Of a stretch of 64,000 nucleotides of DNA, positions 17,758 to 24,579 are shown in pieces (the stretch's first letter is position 1; the number at the start of each line of letters is the position of its first letter). The stretch covers positions 310,001 to 374,000 of the forward strand of contig NZ_JBIWGZ010000003.1 in assembly GCF_044763875.1 (NCBI RefSeq), written 5' to 3'. Origin of the DNA: Rummeliibacillus sp044763875 (GTDB taxonomy: Bacteria; Bacillota; Bacilli; Bacillales_A; Planococcaceae). Position numbers and translations under genes: made by a program. The notes beneath the pieces were generated by a model, which saw only the letters and a program-made list of their open reading frames with translations, had not been told where the DNA came from and searched no databases.

Positions 17758-17783
17758 TTTAAAGCGCTTTCATAGATTTCCAA
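17756..17783 (-). promoter_or_regulatory. SigA promoter of nagP
   Basis: On the minus strand TTGGAA and TAAAAT are separated by 16 bases. The cre-like site lies within the spacer and the NagR operator starts at the -10 box, a layout suited to double negative control. Confidence 0.6.
17759..17772. promoter_or_regulatory. Catabolite-responsive element (cre) at nagP
   Basis: TGAAAGCGCTTTAA on the minus strand matches the cre consensus TGWAARCGYTWNCW at 13 of 14 positions and is centred between the -35 and -10 boxes. CcpA with Ser-phosphorylated HPr would repress nagP here. Confidence 0.7.
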
Positions 17784-17937
17784 TAAGTTTTTATGTAATG
17801 TATTCGATTCCCCCTTTTATTCAAAAGAATATTTTCTCTTCTGAGAAACTTTCTGTGTAACATCGCTATTTCATATATTCTATGTTTCTTTTCAATTCTT
17901 ATTCTTTAAAATTTTTTTATAGAACGATATAAAATAA

Positions 17938-17966
17938 AACCTCTGATTCTATAAGAATCAGAGGTT
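17938..17966 (-). terminator. Intrinsic terminator of the 6S RNA gene
   Basis: The palindrome AACCTCTGATTC TTATA GAATCAGAGGTT is followed on the minus strand by TTATTTTATA. It starts 17 bases beyond the predicted 3' end of 6S RNA. Confidence 0.8.
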
Positions 17967-17982
17967 ATTAGTCTCTTAAAGG

Positions 17983-18171
17983 AACAAATCCCAATTGTGC
18001 CGTTGATTTTTTTTCAAATCGCTTTGAACCCGCTCTCTTGCAGGTGGGTGTCGTATTTGAAACTTTAAAGGTCCCATGACGGGCATGTTTGCCATTTCAA
18101 AATGCCAACTCCCAACGATACTATGTTCGGTCAAAACTGATTAAGTTTCATCGAACACATCAGGATTTGTT
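17983..18171 (-). ncRNA. ssrS: 6S RNA (SsrS / BsrA type)
   Basis: This 189-base stretch has the marks of a 6S RNA, the regulator that mimics an open promoter and binds SigA-RNA polymerase. The ends pair perfectly over 9 bases (AACAAATCC with GGATTTGTT). Near the 5' end it reads CCTGATGTGTTCG and then GTTTTGACCGAACAT, and the 3' half has CGACACCCACCTGCAAGAGAGCGGG, all similar to what I recall of B. subtilis 6S-1 RNA. Position supports it: B. subtilis bsrA lies between aspS and yrvM. A promoter and a terminator of its own flank it. It is not open for translation. Confidence 0.85.
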
Positions 18172-18180
18172 GTTGAGTTA

Positions 18181-18209
18181 ATATTAACACGAATGTTCAG
18201 AAAAATCAA
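18181..18209 (-). promoter_or_regulatory. Promoter of the 6S RNA gene
   Basis: TTGATT and TAATAT are separated by exactly 17 bases on the minus strand and end about 10 bases before the predicted RNA 5' end. This is a good SigA promoter in the right place. Confidence 0.7.
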
Positions 18210-18254
18210 AAATTAATAAGAACATTTTAAGGATAAATTTATGAAAATAAATAG

Positions 18255-18285
18255 ACCCTTTGCCATTTCTTGATTGGCAAAGGGT
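18255..18285 (-). terminator. Terminator-like hairpin downstream of aspS
   Basis: ACCCTTTGCC and GGCAAAGGGT pair across an 11-base loop, followed on the minus strand by CTATTTATTTTC. It would end hisS-aspS transcription beyond the tandem repeat and before the 6S promoter. Confidence 0.65.
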
Positions 18286-18314
18286 TTGTAATAGTTATCT
18301 AGAAACTCGTTCCG

Positions 18315-18566
18315 CTTTTAGTCTTATCCAGTTTTGGGCGCTAACTTTTCGGGGCAAATAACCTCCCCGCTGTGAGGCAAAAAGCGCCTCTTCGCGTGAA
18401 GAACATTTGACCGACAAAGCTGAACGAGCGTCCTTCGCTTTTAGTCTTATCTAGCTGCGGACGCTAGCTTTTCGGGGCAAATGACCTCCCCGCTGCGAGG
18501 CAAAAAGCGCCTCTTCGCGTGAAGAACATTTGACCGACAAAGCTGAACGAGCGTCCTTCGCTTTTA
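18315..18566. repeat. 123-bp tandem repeat abutting the aspS stop codon
   Basis: Two nearly identical 123-base units begin at 18315 and 18438 with CTTTTAGTCTTATC, and a third partial unit begins at 18561 with CTTTTAGTCTTCGTCAGCT. The partial unit contains the aspS stop codon and its last codons. Inside each unit GGGG/CCCC and GAGGCAAAAAGCGCCTC inverted arms suggest folded RNA. A diverged single copy lies at 26885-27000 after apt. The units are richer in GC than their surroundings and do not encode a protein. Confidence 0.85.
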
Positions 18567-20342
18567 GTCTTCGTCAGCTAGTGTTTTTGTGCGGATGTGT
18601 AAGTCATCTAATTGAGCTGTTGCAACTGTGCTTGGAGCATCAGTAAGCAAGCAACTAGCCGATGCTGTTTTAGGGAACGCAATTGTATCACGTAGGTTGT
18701 CACGACCAGCTAGTAGCATAATGAAACGGTCAAGACCGAATGCTAAACCACCATGTGGCGGAACACCATATTCAAAGGCATCCATTAAGAAACCAAATTG
18801 TTCTTGTGCTTGTTCTTGAGTGAACCCTAGCACTTCGAACATTTTTTCTTGTAGGTCTTTTTCGTAAATACGAAGTGAACCACCACCAAGTTCGTAACCG
18901 TTAAGTACCATATCGTAAGCTTGTGCACGAACTTCACCAGGAGCTGTGTCCATTTTTTCAAGATCTTCATCGAATGGACGAGTGAATGGATGGTGAGCTG
19001 CTGTGTAGCGACCTTCTTCTTCTGCGTATTCAAGTAATGGCCAATCAGTAATCCATAAGAACGCGAATTGAGATTCATCGATTAAGCCTAGTTCTTTACC
19101 TAATTTTTTACGAAGAGCTCCAAGAGAATCAGCAACAACAGATTTTTTATCTGCTACGAATACTAATGTATCGCCCGGCTCTGCTTTCATACGTTCTACT
19201 AATTTTTGACCGAATTCATCTTGGAAGAATTTACCGATTGGTCCAGTAAGACCTTCTTCAGTAACTTTAATCCATGCAAGACCTTTTGCACCATAACGAC
19301 CAACGAATTTAGTTAATTCATCTAAGTCTTTACGAGAGTATTTATCGTTTGAACCTTTGATGTTAATACCTTTTACTTGTTTACCATCTTCAACAGTTTG
19401 AGCGAAGACTTTGAAGTTACATCCAGCAACTACATCAGAAAGCTCGATTAATTCTAAACCGAAGCGAACATCTGGTTTATCTGAGCCGTAACGTGACATT
19501 GCTTCGTCATATTTCATACGTTGGAATGGACGTGGAACATCGATTCCTTTGATTTCTTTCATTACTTTTTGGATTAAACGTTCGTTAATATCAAGAATTT
19601 CCTCTTGCGTTAAGAAGCTCATTTCCATATCAATTTGAGTGAATTCTGGTTGACGGTCAGCACGTAAGTCTTCGTCACGGAAGCAACGAGCTATTTGGAA
19701 ATATTTTTCAAATCCAGATACCATCAATAATTGTTTAAACAATTGTGGTGATTGTGGTAGTGCGTAGAATTCGCCTTCGTGTACACGTGATGGTACAAGA
19801 TAGTCACGTGCGCCTTCTGGAGTTGATTTTGTTAAGATTGGTGTTTCAACTTCTAGGAAACCTTCATCTTGTAAAAAGTTACGAATAATTTTTGTTACGT
19901 CAGAACGTAATTTGAATGTGTTGTACATTACAGGACGACGTAAGTCTAGGTAACGGTATTTTAAACGTAAATCTTCGTTTACTTGGATACGATCCTCAAT
20001 TTGGAATGGTGGTGTTTTTGCTTTGTTGATTAAAGTAACTTTATCAACGTAAACTTCGATTTCACCAGTATCTAAGTTCGGGTTGATCATTTCTGGTGTA
20101 CGAGGACGTACTTCACCTTCTATTTCGATAACATATTCGCTTCGGAATGTATCTGCAAGATCTAACGCTTCTTGAGAGTTTTCTGGTGTGAACACAACTT
20201 GTGTTAAACCAGTTCTGTCACGTAAATCGATGAAGATTAATCCACCGAAGTCACGACGGTATTGTACCCAACCTTTTAATACAACGCGCTCGCCAACGTT
20301 TTCCGCGCGCAATACTCCACATTCATGTGTACGTGTTGCCAT
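18564..20342 (-). CDS. aspS: Aspartyl-tRNA synthetase
   Basis: Class II synthetase charging tRNA-Asp. The N-terminal OB-fold anticodon-binding domain (residues 1-110) is followed by the catalytic core with motif 2 (FRDEDLRADRQPEFTQIDME) and motif 3 (AFGLDRFIMLLAG), with the bacterial insertion domain between them. The length of 592 residues is that of the B. subtilis enzyme. The ATG at 20342 is preceded by TTGGAGGAA. It lies 15 bases after hisS and is under the same T-box leader. The final codons overlap the edge of a 123-bp repeat. Confidence 0.98.
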   Translation of the reverse strand: MATRTHECGVLRAENVGERVVLKGWVQYRRDFGGLIFIDLRDRTGLTQVVFTPENSQEALDLADTFRSEYVIEIEGEVRPRTPEMINPNLDTGEIEVYVDKVTLINKAKTPPFQIEDRIQVNEDLRLKYRYLDLRRPVMYNTFKLRSDVTKIIRNFLQDEGFLEVETPILTKSTPEGARDYLVPSRVHEGEFYALPQSPQLFKQLLMVSGFEKYFQIARCFRDEDLRADRQPEFTQIDMEMSFLTQEEILDINERLIQKVMKEIKGIDVPRPFQRMKYDEAMSRYGSDKPDVRFGLELIELSDVVAGCNFKVFAQTVEDGKQVKGINIKGSNDKYSRKDLDELTKFVGRYGAKGLAWIKVTEEGLTGPIGKFFQDEFGQKLVERMKAEPGDTLVFVADKKSVVADSLGALRKKLGKELGLIDESQFAFLWITDWPLLEYAEEEGRYTAAHHPFTRPFDEDLEKMDTAPGEVRAQAYDMVLNGYELGGGSLRIYEKDLQEKMFEVLGFTQEQAQEQFGFLMDAFEYGVPPHGGLAFGLDRFIMLLAGRDNLRDTIAFPKTASASCLLTDAPSTVATAQLDDLHIRTKTLADED

Positions 20343-20357
20343 GTATAATTCCTCCAA

Positions 20358-21632
20358 TTATTGTTCTTTCTGTTTCGTTAAATAGTTTACTAAATCATGG
20401 AATGGAACCATTTCTTGATTGCCTGTTGCCATGTGTTTAACATTTGCTTGTTGTTCAGCTAATTCTGATTCGCCAAGTACAATAACCCATGTAGCTTTTT
20501 GACGGTCAGCTGATTTCATTTGTGCTTTCATTTTACGATTTGAATAATCTATTTCAGTAGAAATGCCTTTTGCACGGAAAGAACTTGCTAATTCTACAGC
20601 TTTTAGTTTAGCTTCATCATCCATAGCAACAATGTACATATCTAATTGATTTTCGGTATCCAACTCTTTTCCTTCAGCTTCTAAAGCTAATAGTAAACGT
20701 TCGATACTCATTGCAAATCCAATACCAGGTGATTCAGGGCCACCTATTTCTTCTACAAGACCGTTATAACGACCTCCACCACATAATGTTGTGATGGCAC
20801 CTAATCCCTCAGCGGTACTCATGATTTCAAAAGTAGTATGGTTATAGTAATCTAAACCACGAACAAGATTTGGATCTACTTCATAAGAAATACCAAGTAC
20901 ATCTAAATATTTTTTCACTTGTTCGAAATAGTTTGCAGATTCTTCATTTAAGTAATCTGTTAAGGCTGGTGCTGTCGCCATTAACGGATGATCGTGATCC
21001 ACTTTACAATCTAAAATACGAAGTGGATTTTTTTCAAGGCGTGATTGACAGTCTGAGCAAAATTCGTGAATATGTGGTTCAAAATGTTTCACTAAAGCTT
21101 CACGGTGTTTTGCACGAACATCATGGTCTCCAAGTGAATTAATCACTAATTTTATATCTTTAAGACCAGCTGCCTCATAAACATTCATCGCAAGGGCAAT
21201 AGTTTCTGCGTCAATTGCTGGATCTTTACTACCAATTGCTTCTACGCCAAATTGTACGAATTGACGATAGCGCCCCGCTTGTTGTCGTTCATAGCGGAAC
21301 ATTGGTCCAATATAAGATAATTTAACTGGTTGATCTGGTTGACCGAACATTTTATGTTCAACGTATGAACGCACAACTGCTGCTGTACCTTCTGGACGAA
21401 GAGTAAGTGAACGATCGCCACGGTCTTTAAATGTGTACATTTCCTTTTGCACGATATCTGTCGTATCGCCTACACCACGTTGAAATAGCTCAGTGGATTC
21501 AAAAATAGGTGTGCGAATTTCTTGGTAACGGTAAACTTGGCAAAGATGGCGGATGATTTCCTCAACCTTTTGCCATTTTTCTGTTTGGCCCGGTAAAATA
21601 TCTTGTGTGCCTCTAGGTACTTTAAAACTCAT
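20358..21632 (-). CDS. hisS: Histidyl-tRNA synthetase
   Basis: Class II synthetase charging tRNA-His. The N-terminal PRGTQDILP, motif 2 (GPMFRYERQQAGRYRQFVQFG), the two HisA motifs (LVRGLDYYNHTTFE and GGGRYNGLVEEIGG) and motif 3 (GIGFAMSIERLLL) are all intact. A C-terminal anticodon-binding domain covers about residues 325-424. It is the first gene after a T-box leader and is co-transcribed with aspS. Confidence 0.98.
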   Translation of the reverse strand: MSFKVPRGTQDILPGQTEKWQKVEEIIRHLCQVYRYQEIRTPIFESTELFQRGVGDTTDIVQKEMYTFKDRGDRSLTLRPEGTAAVVRSYVEHKMFGQPDQPVKLSYIGPMFRYERQQAGRYRQFVQFGVEAIGSKDPAIDAETIALAMNVYEAAGLKDIKLVINSLGDHDVRAKHREALVKHFEPHIHEFCSDCQSRLEKNPLRILDCKVDHDHPLMATAPALTDYLNEESANYFEQVKKYLDVLGISYEVDPNLVRGLDYYNHTTFEIMSTAEGLGAITTLCGGGRYNGLVEEIGGPESPGIGFAMSIERLLLALEAEGKELDTENQLDMYIVAMDDEAKLKAVELASSFRAKGISTEIDYSNRKMKAQMKSADRQKATWVIVLGESELAEQQANVKHMATGNQEMVPFHDLVNYLTKQKEQ

Positions 21633-21689
21633 ACACAGTTCTCCTTTCTATTCATGAACAGCTTCAACGTAAGATTTTCCGCATTTAAT

Positions 21690-21965
21690 AAAAAAAGCTC
21701 CCGCCCCTTGCTTAACGCAAGGGACGAGAGCTATATATGCTTCCGCGGTTCCACCCTAGTTGATTTAGCTTTTACTTACTAAATCCTCTCAAATCGGATA
21801 ACGGCCGATTCCGTTTTCCCCTACTGGATTACTCGTTCGAAGAAAAACCTCACAAGTGTTTTTCACTAATCGGTACAATAGAAAAGATTTCAGCCACGTC
21901 TTTTCCTCTCTTAAAAGTACTGCTTGATTGTTACTTTCTTGGTCATAGGCATTTAATAATCATAC
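21690..21965 (-). promoter_or_regulatory. T-box riboswitch of hisS-aspS, probable His specifier
   Basis: The conserved T-box sequence AGGGTGGAACCGCGG is at 21743-21757 on the minus strand. Downstream a strong hairpin (AGCTCTCGTCCCTTGC with GCAAGGGGCGGGAGCT, then seven T; 21690-21732) is the terminator. Upstream, Stem I can be followed: AGAGAG, a distal stem (GAAAAGA...TCTTTTC) with loop GTGGCTGAAA, then GTGAAAAACACTTGTG. The specifier I read there is CAC (21856-21858), a histidine codon. Uncharged tRNA-His would favour read-through into hisS and aspS. The specifier is inference from position, not from a computed fold. Confidence 0.93.
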
Positions 21966-21977
21966 AGATTACTTCAT

Positions 21978-22005
21978 ATCATATCATTTCCAAGAAATAT
22001 GTCAA
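21978..22005 (-). promoter_or_regulatory. SigA promoter of the hisS-aspS operon
   Basis: TTGACA and TATGAT are separated by 16 bases, with a TG one base before the -10 box (extended -10). It lies just upstream of the T-box leader. Confidence 0.75.
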
Positions 22006-22070
22006 CTATTTAAAAAAACCTATAGTTTTTTATGTCTTTTCAATTTACAATGGAAGAAAGGAGGGAAATC

Positions 22071-23900
22071 ATGAATACAAAAAGACTATATATAGCGACT
22101 ATTGTCTCAATTTGTCTAATATTAGTCGTTTCTATGTTCGCAGTAATTCCAAAAGCAGATGCAGCTACGACAAATTTGAAGGTAACAGCAAATGCACTAA
22201 ATATTAGAAGTATGCCCAACACTAGTTCAAAAGTTCTGTTATCCGTTAAGAAGAATACAACTGTAACAAAGCTCTCAAAAAGTGGTAACTGGTATCAAGT
22301 GAAGTATAAGAATGTAAAAGGCTGGGCATCAGCCAAATATTTAAAAACGGTTACACCTACCGTTTCAACCGCTTCTCTAACTTCGAAAATCGTTACTTCT
22401 AAAACGGACAACTTGAATATTCGTCAAACTAACTCCGCTGCTTCTAAGTCTCTTGGAAAATTAAACAAAGGAAAGACAGCTACATATATTCAACAAAAGA
22501 ATGGCTGGGTGAAAATTAAAACAGCAAGCATTACTGGTTGGGTAAATGCCACTTATGTGACGATTTCAAACAAAAATTCAACAGCATCAAAACCTAAAAT
22601 TACGAATGCCAAAGAGAATTTATACTTTGTCGTCAATGCAAACTCATTATCTGTACGTTCAGAACCTTCATCAAGTTCTAAAAAATTAGATTACGTATAT
22701 AAAAATGAATCTTTGCAAATCTCACGTATAGCAAGTAATGGTTGGGTAGAAGTTACATATCAAACAGGAAAAAAAGGCTGGGTATCTGGTAAATACGGTA
22801 CACAAAAAGTTAAAGAGCCCACAACTAGTTCCATCACCGTAGTAGTGCCAGAAGAAACAACTTACTATTATGTAACAGAACGTACCGGTTTAACAATGCG
22901 TGACAATTATAGCGCTAGTGCTGAATCGCTTGGACAAGACGTACCGTTTGAAACAAAAGTCCAAATTTTAAAACAAGCAAGTAATGGTTGGATTTATGTA
23001 AGTTATAATGATGTTGAGGGTTGGATTAATGGTAGTACATACTATGGGTTTGCTTCAACAGCGGACATCTCATTTACAGCAAGTGTCCCTTCCAAAACAC
23101 AATATTTTGTTATGAAATCTAGTACTTTAAATGTTCGATCATTACCAACAACTGCTGCGCCATCACTTGGCAAAGTATCAAAAGGTAATTTCTTTAAAGT
23201 ATTACGCGTTTCAAATAACAATTGGGTAGAAGTTCAGTATAACTCAAAACAAAAAGGTTGGATTTCAGCTAATACAACTAGCAGTAAAATTACTACCAAA
23301 AAACCTACAACAACTGTATCTGACAGTGTTAAAGGCTCCTTAGCTGGCATTAAAATTGTCATTGACCCTGGTCACGGTAGACAAGATAGTGGTGCATCAG
23401 GTAATGGCGTAGTTGAAAAAACATTGAACTTAAAAGCTGCAAAAGCAATTCAAACTGCAATTGAAAATGTTGACGGCACTGTGTACATGACACGTACAAC
23501 TGATAATCAATTTTTAACACTTGATGAGCGTGCTGGATATGCGAAGCAAAAAGGTGCGAACGCCTTTATCAGCGTGCATCATAATTCAGGTCCTTCTTCC
23601 GCTACTGGCTATGAAAGTTATTATTCAACTTCTGCTAGAGTAAGTAGCGCAAAGTTCGCAGAAGCAATTCATGAAGGAATAAAGGATGCTATTAAAGAAG
23701 AATATCCAAGCTATAGTGACCGTAAATTAAAGAAAGTGGATTACTATGTTGTAAGATATAATTCTGTAGTATCTGTACTATTAGAACTTGGATTCGTTTC
23801 CAATTCTTCTGATGCTAAATTAGTAAATAGTGATCATTATCGTGAAACTGTTGCTGAAGGCGTTGTAAACGGTCTTCTTGCATACTATGGTCGTGACTAA
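22071..23900 (+). CDS. N-acetylmuramoyl-L-alanine amidase with five SH3b domains (YrvJ-like)
   Basis: Secreted wall hydrolase. The ATG at 22071 has AAGGAGGG upstream and starts a clear signal peptide (hydrophobic run ending AVIPKADA-A). Five bacterial SH3 domains follow, each with an L.(V/I/M)R motif and a GW(V/I/A) ending, covering roughly residues 35-425. The C-terminal Amidase_3 domain has the zinc histidine in DPGHGRQDSGA, the glutamate in GVVEKTLN, the second histidine in SVHHNSG and the catalytic glutamate in LELGFVSN. B. subtilis yrvJ sits in the same place between hisS and dtd. The gene is on the plus strand, opposite to its neighbours. Confidence 0.93.
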   Translation: MNTKRLYIATIVSICLILVVSMFAVIPKADAATTNLKVTANALNIRSMPNTSSKVLLSVKKNTTVTKLSKSGNWYQVKYKNVKGWASAKYLKTVTPTVSTASLTSKIVTSKTDNLNIRQTNSAASKSLGKLNKGKTATYIQQKNGWVKIKTASITGWVNATYVTISNKNSTASKPKITNAKENLYFVVNANSLSVRSEPSSSSKKLDYVYKNESLQISRIASNGWVEVTYQTGKKGWVSGKYGTQKVKEPTTSSITVVVPEETTYYYVTERTGLTMRDNYSASAESLGQDVPFETKVQILKQASNGWIYVSYNDVEGWINGSTYYGFASTADISFTASVPSKTQYFVMKSSTLNVRSLPTTAAPSLGKVSKGNFFKVLRVSNNNWVEVQYNSKQKGWISANTTSSKITTKKPTTTVSDSVKGSLAGIKIVIDPGHGRQDSGASGNGVVEKTLNLKAAKAIQTAIENVDGTVYMTRTTDNQFLTLDERAGYAKQKGANAFISVHHNSGPSSATGYESYYSTSARVSSAKFAEAIHEGIKDAIKEEYPSYSDRKLKKVDYYVVRYNSVVSVLLELGFVSNSSDAKLVNSDHYRETVAEGVVNGLLAYYGRD

Positions 23901-23918
23901 TTAAAATACTCAAAATTG

Positions 23919-23952
23919 AGCAATCATATCATTTGATATGATTGCTTTTTTT
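23919..23952 (+). terminator. Intrinsic terminator after the amidase gene
   Basis: AGCAATCATATCA and TGATATGATTGCT form a perfect hairpin followed by a run of T residues, 18 bases after the stop. Confidence 0.9.
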
Positions 23953-24075
23953 GTGAATAAAGGAGAAGTGAATACCCCGAAGCTCCTGTACCTGACGCTA
24001 TCACTTTTGGTACAAATAAGATTAGCCGGATTAATTGGGTTGGAGCCAAAACTCGTGTTTGTTTTTATATACAGC

Positions 24076-24114
24076 AAAAAACCCCTAATCATTCTTCAAT
24101 AATGATCAGGGATT
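24076..24114 (-). terminator. Intrinsic terminator after dtd
   Basis: CCCTGATCATTATTG pairs with the AATGATTAGGGG arm and is followed on the minus strand by TTTTTTGC. The 120 bases between this and the amidase terminator show no gene. Confidence 0.8.
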
Positions 24115-24123
24115 TCTTCATAC

Positions 24124-24564
24124 TTATTTAGATTCAATTAACATAGTAACTGGTCCGTCATTGATTAATTTTACATCCATCATAGCACCGAATACTCCTG
24201 TTTCAACATGTAAGCCGAGTGCGCAGAGTGTACTGTTGAAGTATTCCCATAATGGTAAGGCGTCTTCTGGACGAGCCGCATCGGTAAAGCTTGGACGATT
24301 ACCTTTTCTAGTATCAGCATACAAAGTAAATTGAGATACTGATAAAATGTCCCCTCCATGCTCTTTAATAGAGTGATTCATCTTACCCTCTTCATCTTCC
24401 CAAATACGCATTTTTGCAATCTTTTTTGCAATATAGTCTGCATCATCTTTTGTATCACCATGTGTAATTCCGACTAGTAACACATAGCCTTTGGCAATCT
24501 TCCCAGTCACCTTACCATCTACAGTGACAGATGCTTCTTTACTTCGTTGTAAGACTACTCTCAT
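24124..24564 (-). CDS. dtd: D-aminoacyl-tRNA deacylase
   Basis: Removes D-amino acids (and glycine from tRNA-Ala) mischarged on tRNA. The two signature motifs, SQFTLYADTRKGNRPSF and the C-terminal NDGPVTMLIES, are intact in 146 residues. It lies 15 bases after rel, the conserved Firmicutes arrangement, so it is co-transcribed with it. Confidence 0.97.
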   Translation of the reverse strand: MRVVLQRSKEASVTVDGKVTGKIAKGYVLLVGITHGDTKDDADYIAKKIAKMRIWEDEEGKMNHSIKEHGGDILSVSQFTLYADTRKGNRPSFTDAARPEDALPLWEYFNSTLCALGLHVETGVFGAMMDVKLINDGPVTMLIESK

Positions 24565-24579
24565 GCTAAATCTCCTATC

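Noticed and set aside
18315..18566. Tandem repeat considered as a CRISPR array
   Set aside because: Units are 123 bases with no alternating unique spacers, and no cas genes are nearby.
23910..24092. 60-codon minus-strand frame between the amidase gene and dtd
   Set aside because: It runs through both terminators and has no ribosome binding site.
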